Part shown: positions 19,562-30,572 of the stretch, one piece after another
Position numbering within the stretch: position 1 is the stretch's first letter
How the letters are laid out: every line of letters starts with the position of its first letter
NCBI GenBank assembly: GCA_014529385.2
Contig: CM043948.1
Span: 22,319,951 to 22,383,950 of the forward strand
Reading direction: 5' to 3'
Length of the DNA stretch: 64,000 bases
From: Adiantum capillus-veneris
Taxonomy: Eukaryota; Streptophyta; Polypodiopsida; Polypodiales; Pteridaceae
Position numbers and translations under genes: made by a program
The notes under the pieces: model-generated
What the model was told of the DNA's origin: nothing
The model's input: the letters and a program-made list of their open reading frames with translations, nothing else
The model's database searches: none

Positions 19562-20076
19562 CGAGAGCCCTAAGTAGGTGACCTTAGACTAATCCTACGA
19601 GGTGAGTCGTATAAACTACTTTGTATACTTTAGTTAGAAAAGATCTAGGAGTGGTGGACTCCGAAGATCTCGAGAGATTCTAGGAAGTGGGGTATTCCTG
19701 GGTCTTCCGTGTTGACAGTATTTTTAGATTAGCTTAGATTTGTTTGTTGTTTTGTTGGTGTTGAGTAGTTGTTGATAGAAGAAGAATTTGCTAGTCCGTG
19801 AGTGGCAGTGGATCTCTTTAAAATCACAATTACCAAACCCATTTTATGATTAGGAATAGCTTAGGTAGGACTTCATTTGATCCTGATCTAGAGCTAGTAA
19901 TCATTGGAGTATTTGCTTGATATGGTTGATTGCATGTTAGATCACTAAACCGTCGAGTTAGTAGTGAAACTTGCAATAAACAAAAGTCAGAGAAATTTTC
20001 TGTGTATCTGGGAGTTGCTGAGCACTTGAGAAAGCTTTAGGAAGGATTCTGTGCCAAAAAACTGGAAATCTGCAAC

Positions 20077-20798
20077 TTTAGACATCATACGCGTATGATG
20101 TCTAAATGACCAAACAAAGACCAAAACAGAAATTTTGACTTTACCAGAGTGTTCAAAAGGGGGGTTATACCCTAATTTCAACTTAAAACAAGAGCATTAA
20201 CACTCAAAGAAACCCAAAAAGACAAGTCGGAGTCCAAGAAACGCAAAGAATAGGAAATTTTGGATTCAGATCTTGTTTTTACATTCAAACCTGACAAAAA
20301 CACTTGAAACTCAATTGTAAACATTGGAGAAGGCTTAAAACCAAGAATAGTCAAAATCTGGGACAAAAGACATCATACGCGTATAATGTCTTTTGGCACA
20401 TCCACTACTTATTTTTGATATCTGACCTGACAAGATTGTTACAAGCACTGTAGAAAGCATAAATATCAAGTCTTGACCCAAATTGATGAAAAAGACATCA
20501 TACGCGTATAATGTCTTTGACCTAATTTTGGACATATTTTGATACTTTGCCAACACAGATCCATTGTAATAGCTGTCTAGAGGTTATATTTCAAGTTTCA
20601 TCCCATTTGGATCATAATTGACCCAAAACAAGTCAAAAGCGGAAAATTGCCAAGAAAAGCCTAAATTAGCCATAACTTGCTCAAACAGAGTTCAAACTGA
20701 ATTTTGTGAGTGGAAAGAGCATAAGGGGGCTACTGAGAGTGAGCATAACCAAAATAGTCTAAATCTGTGAAAAAAGACATCATACGCGTATAATGTCT
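20077..20798 (+). repeat. Palindrome array 1 of element B (5' leader)
   Basis: Four copies of a 24-bp palindrome with half-site AGACATCATACG: 20080-20103 (perfect, and extending to a perfect 30-bp palindrome at 20077-20106), 20368-20391, 20493-20516 and 20775-20798. The last three share the same single change (GTATAATG for GTATGATG). Steps are 288, 125 and 282 bp. The array is in the untranslated leader, ending 165 bp before the Gag-Pol start. Intervals are AT-rich and non-coding. Confidence 0.95.
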
Positions 20799-20962
20799 TT
20801 TTCAGCATAACTGCAACAAAATTCTCACTTGATGAAACAGAAGTTGTCCAACTGACAAGATTAAACAATTGACCAAGTATCAATCAGTTTGGATCAATTC
20901 TGACCACAAAAACTTGGGAAAACAAATTGCCGAGACGGAAAAGTTAAAGTCCTTTAGGGGAA

Positions 20963-23900
20963 TTGATGAATTTGAGATCGGGCAGGAACCTCCAGAATAA
21001 CCAACCAAAACAAGGGGAACCAGCAAGTGTCATATCAACCGAGGGAAGTGTAAACCAAAGTTGGGTGCAACCATTAGAGCCGATCTTTGAAGGAAGTGTC
21101 TCTGATACTTCTTTGGAGAGATCTTACGAGATTTTCACTGAACACTTGGAACACTTGAACCTAAACAACAGAGAAAATATGGCAGCAGGATCATCAAACC
21201 CTTCCGCCACAATGAAGCTATTGTTCATAAAATATCAGTACGACAATGAGCAAGGTGCCAAGATCTACAAAGATGGAATGGACCGCTATTGTGTAAAGAT
21301 AGAGGAGAGACCTAGTGAGTTCAAGGACTTAGTGCCTGTGAGCTATAGCGGAGATAGATATCTAGATGACGAGGGCACCATGTACTTGGTAGTCCTAAAC
21401 CCTAACATTGTGGACAAGTGGGGATTGATGGGCACCAAAGCCAAAGTAGATGAAGAACTCGAGGAGAAAGCACCAATAATGAACTTCCCTGATGCGAGGT
21501 TAAGAAAAGAGAATGAAACTACAAGGATCAACACTGATAACATCTATGTGGGGCTATACAAATATAATAATGGGGAGCAAGATCTCTATTATAGATGTGA
21601 AGAACCCTACACTGGAGAGTTGACAGACCGAAAAAGACTTTATGTCTTTACCTACACAGAGGGATCGGAAGTGAAAATTGCCGCTTACGACAAGTATGGG
21701 AGGCAATACTCAACAATGGGCAAGAAAGAATTAGAAGGATACACATACTTTGGGGGACCACTACATCAGTATTATGTTACTTCTAGCTCACAAAGACCAG
21801 CACCAACAAATGGAGTGCAAAACCCAATGACGACAGGAGGACAAAGAACTCAGGCTGCTGACTCTTTCAGTCAACCTCAGTACTCGAAGCCCGGACCAAT
21901 GGGATCATTACATTCCAGAGAGTCAATGGATACGAATCGAGGTAGTGCAGTTCCAATCCCCACGTATACCACTCCAAGTCCAAGGTTCGAAGCGGAACCA
22001 TCACAATTACCTCCTAGTACTAGATTCAGGGCAGGGGAACCGACAAGGGTAACCCATGAAGTCCATGATGCTAGAGAAAGCTTTAGTCGGGACACAGGAG
22101 CAATGAGATTGGTAGCAGACCATAGACGTATGAGACCATCTCAAGTAGCAAAGTGTATGCCAAAGAAGTATGGTGGGTCAGGAGATCCGTATGCACATGT
22201 GTCACTCTTTAAGCAAGTCTTAAGAGCTGAGCAGATAACAGATTTCCATACACAATACGAGGGATTTGGTCTTACTCTAGAAGGTACGGCATTGACATGG
22301 TTTCAACCACTGAACATAGGGGGATTCCATGACATTGACCATTTGCTAAGAGAGTTTGCTGAGGAATTCTCAAAACGAGGGATTGAGCACAATACGGTCT
22401 CACAAATATATGCTTTTAAACAGAGAGAACACGAAAAAGTGAAGGAAGCTTCACTTCGCTTCAAACAATACATTGAGAGATGTCCAGTACGTGAACGACC
22501 ACAAGATGACAGACTATCTGTTCTCTTTATTGAGGGATTGAGAAACGACACTCTCAAGAAGGACTTGCACTTGAAAGCTTGTACAAGTTTCGAGCAAGTA
22601 ACGAGAGAAGCATTGTACTTAGTGGATAACTGTACGGTTTATGGAGAGGTGTCAGCGGATACAGATTTTGCATCCAGTAGCTCTTCCTCCGTAGCGAGCG
22701 AGACTACCACTAAAAAGAATGTTCAAACAACAACCATGCCAAATGTAGAGCAAATGATAGAAGATGCTCTAAAAAGGATGGCACCATACCAAAAACCATT
22801 GCCAAAAACACTGAAATGGTGTGCTATTGAACAAAAATGGACAAACCATCCAACAGAGGAGTGCTATTACAACAAAGGGTATGTAAGGGAGCGTCAGTAT
22901 GCACCTCCTGCTCAATTAGCACCACCTCAAGTGCATCCAATACCTCGATACCCAACGGGAAATGTACCAGGACCTATGGGGATAGAAAGACTGCAACCGG
23001 TATTGGGACAACAACCACCTTTACCAGGAGCAAGACCAGTGGGCATTAGATATGCACCAACCTTAGAGAATCAGGAAGAACAAGCCTTAGTGCCTGTTCA
23101 AGCCTATTATGAAGAATCTGGTGCACACATGTCTCCAACTGTGTATTACCCACCAGAAGAACCCAAACAACCAGAACCATGGGGCATGATTGGGAATGTT
23201 GGAACACCAACAGTTACAAGTGCTTCTGATGAAGAGAGATACAATTTGGACGCAAGAACATTGATGTTCATAGCTCATGGAGGGTTAACAGGACAAAGAC
23301 CATCCTATCCACAAAGGACGAATCAAATGGGACCAAGACCAGCACTAGGACCCTGTTACAAGTGTGGAGGTGACCATCTGATGAATGTTTGTCCACATAC
23401 GGAAATCATTAGAATTAACGCTTATTGCACTGAGTGTGGGGTTACTCACTTCATTGAGGATTGTTCAAAAAATCCAAACAAAGTGCAAAAGACGACATTG
23501 AATATGCTAGAAACTATTCCTACCAGCAGTGGGTCTGAAAATGAAACTCTGATACCAACGCAAGTTGCTACTAGATCTCAAGCTAAGAAAACCACTAGAG
23601 AACCTGAGAATGGAAAGTTAGCGACTGAAGTGGTTAGTCAAGGACCGAAGAGTCAAAGAAACACATGGAAAGCTAGAAAAGCACGCATGAAGTTGAGAAA
23701 AGAACGTGAAGACGCTATTCTAGCTGAGGAACTAAAGCAAACGAAAGATAGATTAGAAAAACTTGAGAGTCAAAACGGGAAACGAGAGATGAGCCCTGAA
23801 AGAACGAAACAAAAGAGTATCAAAGAAACAACTAGCTTAAGCTCAGGGGGATCAGTGCTAGTCGACAAAGTACACGAACCATTGGACGCACTGATGAGAG

Positions 23901-26900
23901 CTTACGAAGCTAGGTTAAAGAACAACCAAACACAAGAACAGAGGTGGATGACATACCCAAACGCGGAATTGGAAAAGCAGAGACTTGAAATGTGCCAGAG
24001 AATGATCGAGACTGCACAAGCCTCATTAGAACCACCAAAAGAAACAATGAATTGTGGAACGGAAAACCCAATTCAGCAAGAGACTATCGTTTCACGGGTA
24101 GCCGAAAAGACTCCCAATGCACAAAAGCCTGAAAATACACACAAGGATGACCGCATAGTGTTGAACACAACCGATCAGGAGATAGAGAGTTTTCATCCAG
24201 TCATACAGAGGTCTTGCGGAAGAGATGAGGATTACAATGAATTTTGGAAACAAGTGAGAGAGGCAAACGAGCTAAGTTGCCAAGCTAATCAGACAAATTG
24301 GGAAAAGGACATCAGGAATCCTCCCATAGTGGAATTTGAGGCAGGATCTCAAGTGGACGTGGATCTGCAATCTTACTGGGGAGATGGGGGCTCTGTTAGA
24401 ACAATGGAGAGCAAACCTCACTCACTGAATACCTTACCTTCATACTTAGGAGAATATGAAGCAAAATCCGAGATTAGAGCACTTCCCTCACGAAGAATCT
24501 CGTCAAAAAAAGTCATGGACTCGCAAGGATTGATAGAGATCTTGTCAACACCAGTAACATGCACTATCACTCTAGCTGAGCTTTTGAGGCTAAGACCACA
24601 TATGTGGAACACTGTAGGAAAATGCTTGGAGAAATTTGGGATAAAAGACCCAACATCGAGACTGCAAGAGGGTATACAAGAGCTGAGTAAACCACAAAAG
24701 AACGCTAAGCCTGTACCCTTAAACAAGGTCGGAGAGTATTGTGAAGGTGAAGAGGGGAATACAACCTTACCAGTTGAATTCCAAGGCGTGAACACGATGG
24801 CAATACTAGACAGCGGAGCTGGGGTAGCCATTGCTACAAAAGAAATCTGGAAAAAATGGGGGAAACCAGCAATAAGGAAGACTAGGTTGAAACTCCAATT
24901 AGCAGATGGACACATGGAGAAACCTGTGGGGTTATTAGAGAAAGTTGTAGTGACTTCTTGCGGCATTGAATACGAACATACTTTTGCTATTGTCGATTTT
25001 GGCAAGGAGAATAACTATGATATCATAATGGGAAGACCATTCATGAGACAATTGAAAATGGTCCAGGATTGGGGCTACGATGACATATACCTGAGAAATA
25101 TGGAAACCACTACACGTGTGAACCTGAAAGACCATAGCTACAAAGATGTGAACCGAACACCGGTGGAGGAGTTTGATTCAGCTACTTTGGCGGGATCCGA
25201 ATTTCCAGCTTGGTTAGGTAAACCCAAGGAGTTATGGATGTGTGGAGCTTCAAAATGTGGAAGTCTGAAACGAGAAGAATGTGTTTTAGAAAGGGCTATC
25301 GAAGACGAAGCTTATATAGGAGAACCCTTTCCAGAGGACACGCTTGAACCATTAGAATGGACACACATTCTAGCAACCCTAGATGTTTGTGCAATTCCGG
25401 ATGGTCCCACAACAAAATTTTGCGACAAGGATGGGTACGACGTGGTTCCGTACTTTATGTTGAGAACTGTACTCGAAAAAGAAACTGAAAAGAACGATAC
25501 ACTGGAAAAGGAAGATGAAGAAGAGGTGTTTCACGACATTCCCGATCATCCAGAGTGGGGAAATGAAGCAGACAACGAGTCAACGGACAATTCAAGCGGA
25601 AACGAAGAAACTATAACGGATGTCAGATTTTATGATTTTCCGAACCAAACTAAACAACGCCAGAAACGCTATAGAGCAAAGAGAAAAACAAAGGGGGTTA
25701 GAACCAATCCGATGCCTAGAATAAGAGGAAAAAATCAATTCCTAATGCTAGTAAAGGCGGAAGATTGTGTTAAGGACAAGATTTCTGGAAGAATGAGAGG
25801 CAATGATCAAAAGAGCTTACGAAAAGACAAAAGAGGCTCAAGAAATCAAGTTCAAAGGAATGGAACAAAAACAGAAACAGAAAAAACAGAAAAGAACAGG
25901 CGCAACAGAGAACACACGGAGTCCAAGTTAGAACGTAGAAACAAGTACAGAGAGCTCAAGAAAACTCTGAAAGAAGTTTGGACGACAGAAATTGAGAGTG
26001 GAGAGGACGAAAACGCCAAAATCAAGGAAAACATGGATGTTCCCTCTCACTACAGGAAATTCACAATAGAGGATAGGAAGGTGGTATTAACCCAACCTAT
26101 TCGAGAGAGAAAGGAGAACGAATCTTATGACGGACCGGAGGATGCAAAAAAAGTTGATTTAGCAGCTCCAGGTGAGACACCTAGACCGGTGTACATAGCC
26201 ACAGATTTGTCTCCAGGCGAGGAAGAGAGACTTTTGAGTCTTCTCAGAGAGTACAGGGATGTGTTTGCATGGTCTTATAAGGACTTAAAGGGAGTTGACC
26301 CATCGATATGCCAACACACAATCCCACTGAAACAAGACGCAAAGCCTAGCAGACAGAGACCATACACATATAATGATACGTTTGCTAAGCGAATCAAAGA
26401 AGAGATAGATAAGCTAATGGAAGCTGAATTCATATACGAGATTGAACACACCGATTGGGTATCTCCGATTGTGGTAGTACCCAAGAAGAACGGAAAACTC
26501 CGAGTGTGTGTCAACTTAAAGAAAGTGAATGCTGCAACAATCAGGGACAATTATCCCCTGCCGATAACTGATCATGTTCTAGAGCGTGTATCAGGGAAAA
26601 CAGCATACTCTTTTCTTGATGGTTTTTCAGGATATAACCAGCTAGCCATAGCACTGGAAGATCAACATAAAACAGCTTTTGCAACGGAGTGGGGAATTTA
26701 TGCTTATCGGGTTATGCCTTTTGGTCTAACCAATGCTCCCGCAACCTTCCAGAGGCTGATGACGCATGCTTTCAAAGAATACTTAAGGTTGTTTCTAGAA
26801 ATATACATGGATGACTTATGTGTACATTCTCTTCTGAGAGATGAGCATCTAGAACACCTAAGAAAAGTATTTGAGAAATGTAGGACATATCGCATTTGTC

Positions 26901-29563
26901 TCAATCCTGAGAAATGTGTGTTTATGGTCCGACAGGGCAGAATTCTGGGACATATTGTCTCACAAAACGGAATATCCACGGATTTAGAGAAGATAAAAGT
27001 TATAGTGGATATGCCTAGACCAACCAATGCGAAACAAGTACAGAGCTTTATGGGACATTGCGGATATTATAGACGATTCATTTACATGTACGCTATAATA
27101 GGCCAACCACTTTACAGGCTAATAGTGAACTTTGAATGGACAGAGGAGTGTGAGGAATCGTTCAAGAAATTGAAAGAGGCACTCATTACTGCTCCAGTCT
27201 TGAAATCACCAGATTGGGAGAAGATATTCCATGTGCATATAGATGCTTCGGCATATGCAATAGGATGCATTCTGGCTCAGCCAGAAGAAGGAAACATGGA
27301 TTTTCCTATCTGTTACGCCAGTCGACAGCTCAACAATGCAGAGAAGAATTACACCACAACAGAGCGAGAAGGATTAGGAATGATATATGCTGTGAAGAAA
27401 TTTCGGCATTATCTTCTAGCCAACAAGTTTGTGTTTTTTACGGATCACCAAGCCTTGCTCTACCTAGTGAATAAACCATGCAATACCGGGAGAATAGTGA
27501 GATGGTTCATTATCTTACTGGAATTCGACTTCACGGTAGTAGTAAAGAAAGGAAAAACACATCTTAGAGCTGATCATCTTTCGCGATTGACGAATGGAGA
27601 AGACCCTATAGGAGTAGATGACGACATGCCAGACGCGTACTTGTTCAACATAGAAATGATACCGAAGTGGTCTCAAAATGTCGTTAACCTATTAACCTAT
27701 GGAGGAGAGTTCGATAGAAGAGAATACAACCAGAAACATATTGCTATTCAGCAATCCAAGAATCTTCAATTGGTTGCAGGAAGGTTGTATCAATTGGGAA
27801 ATGATCATGTTTTACGACTATGCATCAATCCTGAGGAATATAATATATATCTGCGCGAAGCACATGTTCAGGAATGTGCATTTCATTGTTCAAGAAGGAA
27901 CACATATAGGAATTTGTTACAATTGGGAGTCTATTGGCCAGGAATGAAAGAAAGCGTACATGAATATGTCACTGTATGTATTGTATGTTCATCAAAACCG
28001 CCAGCAGAGTATTCGACATTATATCAGATAATGATCGCTCCGGAATGGAGTCAGTATATTGTTGAATATCTCACAAATAGAACTTTCCCAGAAGGAACGT
28101 CAAAAGCTCGTCAGAAATCTGTAGAGACAGAAGCTAGAGATTACGCTTTAATAGGAGATCAACTCTATAAGAGAGGTAAAGACAACCAGCTTAGGATTTG
28201 CGCATCAGAGTCTGAGTATGTGATAATCCTAGAGCAAGCTCATGGAGGAGTAGGTGGAGGCCATTTCTCAGGTGATAAGACAGCAAAACTTGTCTTAGCC
28301 GCAGGAATATGGTGGCCAACATTACATATGGACGCTGAGGAATACGTTAAACGGTGTGATGACTGTCAGCGGACCAAAGTACCACTTAAAAGAGATGATA
28401 TGCCGCTTAGACCAATGATGGGGGCAAGAGCTTTTGCAAAATGGGGGATTGATTATGTCGGACCCATTTCACCTCCTGCATATAAGACTCATGCACAATA
28501 CATCGTTGTGGCTACAGACTATCTAACAAAGTGGGTCGAAGCAAAGGCAACTCAAAAAGCAGATGCCAGGACCACGGCACAATTTCTATATGAATACGTC
28601 TTTGTACGATATGGATTGCCAATAGAAATTGTGAGTGATCGAGGCACACATTTTATAAATGAAGTGATAGAGATCCTTCTAGATGAATTCATGGTAATCC
28701 ATAGGAAATCAGCCCCGTATCATCCACAAGCAAACGGACAAGCTGAAGCAACAAACAAAACCATATGCACGGTCCTTACGAAGATTGTATCTGAGTCGAG
28801 AACTGACTGGGACCAGAAGTTGCATTCAACATTATGGGCATATAGGGTAGCATATAAAACATCAATAGGAACGACCCCATATAACATGGTTTTTGGGCTA
28901 AATGCTATCTTACCAATAGAATTCTTGATTTCAACCTTAAGGGTGGCTAAGGATCTAGAGTGGACAGGGCACGAGCTTTCTGATAGAATAGATGACCTGG
29001 AAAAGCTAGATGAGCTTCGCCTAAAAGCAGTAGCTTCTATCTACGCTCAAAAAAGGCGACAAAAGGAATTTTTTGATAAGCATGTGCGGACTAAAGAGTT
29101 TAAGGTTGGGGACTATGTCCTAGTTTACACTCTGAAACAGCATGCTAAGAAGCTTAAAAAGCGAGGGATGGGACCTCTGGTGATTAAAGATCTATCACCA
29201 AGTGGAGCCGTCAAGCTTGCTACATTAGACGGAGAAGAAATGCCCAATTGGATTAGTGGATGCAGAGTGAAAAAGTATCTTTTGCCGCTAACCCAAGACA
29301 TGCTTCTCAAAATACATCAAGAAAAGTTGCGTGTCCAGAAAAAGAAAATGATTGTGGAGGAAGCGCAAGCCGAGGCGAAGGAAAAAATGGAGAAAAGAAG
29401 ACTACTGCGTCAGAAACAGCGCAATGAAGGAGCAAAACGAATAAACACGGTCAGTATAACAGAAATGGATAATGACAAAGAAGAACCCATCATTGAATGC
29501 AAAGTTCCTAGGAACCAACCAAATCAAAGCCAGAGCACTATTGGATTCAGGAGCTCAAGCTAA
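20963..29563 (+). CDS. gag-pol: Gag-Pol polyprotein of element B
   Basis: One open frame of 2,866 codons. In order: N-terminal LRSGR segment; Gag capsid core about 395-545; two zinc knuckles of the form C-x2-C-x3-H-x4-C near 798 and 822; a charged region; retropepsin with ILDSGAG near 1282; a highly basic linker about 1570-1700; reverse transcriptase with YMDD at 1948-1951; RNase H with HIDAS near 2092; two successive integrase zinc-domain modules (about 2233-2350 and 2359-2480); and an integrase core with D near 2497, D near 2559 and E near 2595. It has the spacing of an active DD35E core. No chromodomain. At roughly twice the usual gypsy length, much of the excess is the Gag N-terminus and the linkers. 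The ATG follows the leader, and the LRSGR start is shared with element X. Confidence 0.95.
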   Translation: MMNLRSGRNLQNNQPKQGEPASVISTEGSVNQSWVQPLEPIFEGSVSDTSLERSYEIFTEHLEHLNLNNRENMAAGSSNPSATMKLLFIKYQYDNEQGAKIYKDGMDRYCVKIEERPSEFKDLVPVSYSGDRYLDDEGTMYLVVLNPNIVDKWGLMGTKAKVDEELEEKAPIMNFPDARLRKENETTRINTDNIYVGLYKYNNGEQDLYYRCEEPYTGELTDRKRLYVFTYTEGSEVKIAAYDKYGRQYSTMGKKELEGYTYFGGPLHQYYVTSSSQRPAPTNGVQNPMTTGGQRTQAADSFSQPQYSKPGPMGSLHSRESMDTNRGSAVPIPTYTTPSPRFEAEPSQLPPSTRFRAGEPTRVTHEVHDARESFSRDTGAMRLVADHRRMRPSQVAKCMPKKYGGSGDPYAHVSLFKQVLRAEQITDFHTQYEGFGLTLEGTALTWFQPLNIGGFHDIDHLLREFAEEFSKRGIEHNTVSQIYAFKQREHEKVKEASLRFKQYIERCPVRERPQDDRLSVLFIEGLRNDTLKKDLHLKACTSFEQVTREALYLVDNCTVYGEVSADTDFASSSSSSVASETTTKKNVQTTTMPNVEQMIEDALKRMAPYQKPLPKTLKWCAIEQKWTNHPTEECYYNKGYVRERQYAPPAQLAPPQVHPIPRYPTGNVPGPMGIERLQPVLGQQPPLPGARPVGIRYAPTLENQEEQALVPVQAYYEESGAHMSPTVYYPPEEPKQPEPWGMIGNVGTPTVTSASDEERYNLDARTLMFIAHGGLTGQRPSYPQRTNQMGPRPALGPCYKCGGDHLMNVCPHTEIIRINAYCTECGVTHFIEDCSKNPNKVQKTTLNMLETIPTSSGSENETLIPTQVATRSQAKKTTREPENGKLATEVVSQGPKSQRNTWKARKARMKLRKEREDAILAEELKQTKDRLEKLESQNGKREMSPERTKQKSIKETTSLSSGGSVLVDKVHEPLDALMRAYEARLKNNQTQEQRWMTYPNAELEKQRLEMCQRMIETAQASLEPPKETMNCGTENPIQQETIVSRVAEKTPNAQKPENTHKDDRIVLNTTDQEIESFHPVIQRSCGRDEDYNEFWKQVREANELSCQANQTNWEKDIRNPPIVEFEAGSQVDVDLQSYWGDGGSVRTMESKPHSLNTLPSYLGEYEAKSEIRALPSRRISSKKVMDSQGLIEILSTPVTCTITLAELLRLRPHMWNTVGKCLEKFGIKDPTSRLQEGIQELSKPQKNAKPVPLNKVGEYCEGEEGNTTLPVEFQGVNTMAILDSGAGVAIATKEIWKKWGKPAIRKTRLKLQLADGHMEKPVGLLEKVVVTSCGIEYEHTFAIVDFGKENNYDIIMGRPFMRQLKMVQDWGYDDIYLRNMETTTRVNLKDHSYKDVNRTPVEEFDSATLAGSEFPAWLGKPKELWMCGASKCGSLKREECVLERAIEDEAYIGEPFPEDTLEPLEWTHILATLDVCAIPDGPTTKFCDKDGYDVVPYFMLRTVLEKETEKNDTLEKEDEEEVFHDIPDHPEWGNEADNESTDNSSGNEETITDVRFYDFPNQTKQRQKRYRAKRKTKGVRTNPMPRIRGKNQFLMLVKAEDCVKDKISGRMRGNDQKSLRKDKRGSRNQVQRNGTKTETEKTEKNRRNREHTESKLERRNKYRELKKTLKEVWTTEIESGEDENAKIKENMDVPSHYRKFTIEDRKVVLTQPIRERKENESYDGPEDAKKVDLAAPGETPRPVYIATDLSPGEEERLLSLLREYRDVFAWSYKDLKGVDPSICQHTIPLKQDAKPSRQRPYTYNDTFAKRIKEEIDKLMEAEFIYEIEHTDWVSPIVVVPKKNGKLRVCVNLKKVNAATIRDNYPLPITDHVLERVSGKTAYSFLDGFSGYNQLAIALEDQHKTAFATEWGIYAYRVMPFGLTNAPATFQRLMTHAFKEYLRLFLEIYMDDLCVHSLLRDEHLEHLRKVFEKCRTYRICLNPEKCVFMVRQGRILGHIVSQNGISTDLEKIKVIVDMPRPTNAKQVQSFMGHCGYYRRFIYMYAIIGQPLYRLIVNFEWTEECEESFKKLKEALITAPVLKSPDWEKIFHVHIDASAYAIGCILAQPEEGNMDFPICYASRQLNNAEKNYTTTEREGLGMIYAVKKFRHYLLANKFVFFTDHQALLYLVNKPCNTGRIVRWFIILLEFDFTVVVKKGKTHLRADHLSRLTNGEDPIGVDDDMPDAYLFNIEMIPKWSQNVVNLLTYGGEFDRREYNQKHIAIQQSKNLQLVAGRLYQLGNDHVLRLCINPEEYNIYLREAHVQECAFHCSRRNTYRNLLQLGVYWPGMKESVHEYVTVCIVCSSKPPAEYSTLYQIMIAPEWSQYIVEYLTNRTFPEGTSKARQKSVETEARDYALIGDQLYKRGKDNQLRICASESEYVIILEQAHGGVGGGHFSGDKTAKLVLAAGIWWPTLHMDAEEYVKRCDDCQRTKVPLKRDDMPLRPMMGARAFAKWGIDYVGPISPPAYKTHAQYIVVATDYLTKWVEAKATQKADARTTAQFLYEYVFVRYGLPIEIVSDRGTHFINEVIEILLDEFMVIHRKSAPYHPQANGQAEATNKTICTVLTKIVSESRTDWDQKLHSTLWAYRVAYKTSIGTTPYNMVFGLNAILPIEFLISTLRVAKDLEWTGHELSDRIDDLEKLDELRLKAVASIYAQKRRQKEFFDKHVRTKEFKVGDYVLVYTLKQHAKKLKKRGMGPLVIKDLSPSGAVKLATLDGEEMPNWISGCRVKKYLLPLTQDMLLKIHQEKLRVQKKKMIVEEAQAEAKEKMEKRRLLRQKQRNEGAKRINTVSITEMDNDKEEPIIECKVPRNQPNQSQSTIGFRSSS

Positions 29564-30572
29564 CCTACTTTCACTCAGTTTGTATAGACAATTGACAAAT
29601 GACACTAAACTACAAACTGCCAAGCAAGAGTTAAAGAGTTACTCTGAGAATTCAATCAAAATTGTCGGATGCACAGTTTTACATATACAGATTAACCGTT
29701 ATGTGTATCCTCATATGTTTTATGTGGTTGAAGACCAAGCTACACAACATCCATTATTGCTAGGACAACCATGGCAGAAGCAATACAATGCAATGATTGA
29801 CTGGAGTTCTAAATCAGTGCTTATCAAATACGAAGGTGAAAGTCAATCAGTTAAGTTCACCAAAGGATCAGAAACAACTCCAAAGGAAGAATCCAAGAAC
29901 AAAGGTAAACAACAACCAGAGAAAAAGAAGAAGCAATGGCAACCGAAAGTTTCTATACAACCGGATTACTCTTCGACGAGGAACTCTCAACAGTGGATAA
30001 GGAAGACAAGCAATAATATAACAGCTCAACCTTGGGAAAAAACGGAGTCAAAGTTGGTATGGAGACCAAAAAAGGTTGTGCCAGAGAACACAAAGGTGGA
30101 AAACAGAGTCTTCAATACCAGACAACAGAGTGATTCCAGACAATCAAGGACAGTGAAACAGATCTGGATTCCAAAGAAGTTCATGACGGCACAAAGCCAT
30201 AGCAAGCAAATTTGGATCCCAAAGATTTGTAAACAAAAACTCCCTTCAGTACAATCAACGGAAACTCCTAGGTATTTCAAGTCGAGGAAATCAACACAAA
30301 GAACAAAGCAGGTTTGGGTCGCAAAGAGTTTGTGGCAAGCACAAGTGAAGCGGAAGCAGATTTGGATTGTAAAAAAGAACAACAAAGTGAAGAAGAATCC
30401 ATCTACTGATTCTACTACCGAAGTGCCAAAACCAATCCAAAACCCGACCACCAATCCTTCAATCAAACAAAGAGCAGCTTTATTGGAAAGACTGTTGTAT
30501 CATCGCTCTGCAATTGCATTGGGAACTTATGACCAAAACAACCACAATGCTTTGCCCACAGACACTTCATAG
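29472..30572 (+). CDS. Second retropepsin-like ORF with W/K repeats, element B
   Basis: 366 codons, overlapping the end of Gag-Pol by 92 nt in the +1 frame. Residues 15-125 look like a complete second aspartic protease: ALLDSGAQANLLS at the active site and LLLGQPW...AMIDW at the C-terminal flap region. The rest is basic, with at least four repeats of the form KQ(I/V)W(I/V)xK, plus related WRPK and WQPK. The last Gag-Pol residues (PIIECKV) look like the natural start of this protease. The frame break may therefore be a recent indel or a programmed shift. It may process Gag-Pol or the accessory protein, or bind RNA through the basic repeats; this is inference. Confidence 0.8.
   Translation: MTKKNPSLNAKFLGTNQIKARALLDSGAQANLLSLSLYRQLTNDTKLQTAKQELKSYSENSIKIVGCTVLHIQINRYVYPHMFYVVEDQATQHPLLLGQPWQKQYNAMIDWSSKSVLIKYEGESQSVKFTKGSETTPKEESKNKGKQQPEKKKKQWQPKVSIQPDYSSTRNSQQWIRKTSNNITAQPWEKTESKLVWRPKKVVPENTKVENRVFNTRQQSDSRQSRTVKQIWIPKKFMTAQSHSKQIWIPKICKQKLPSVQSTETPRYFKSRKSTQRTKQVWVAKSLWQAQVKRKQIWIVKKNNKVKKNPSTDSTTEVPKPIQNPTTNPSIKQRAALLERLLYHRSAIALGTYDQNNHNALPTDTS

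Noticed and set aside
24418-25005. Antisense 195-codon ORF
   Set aside because: It lies fully opposite the protease region of the element B Gag-Pol and has no motif of its own.
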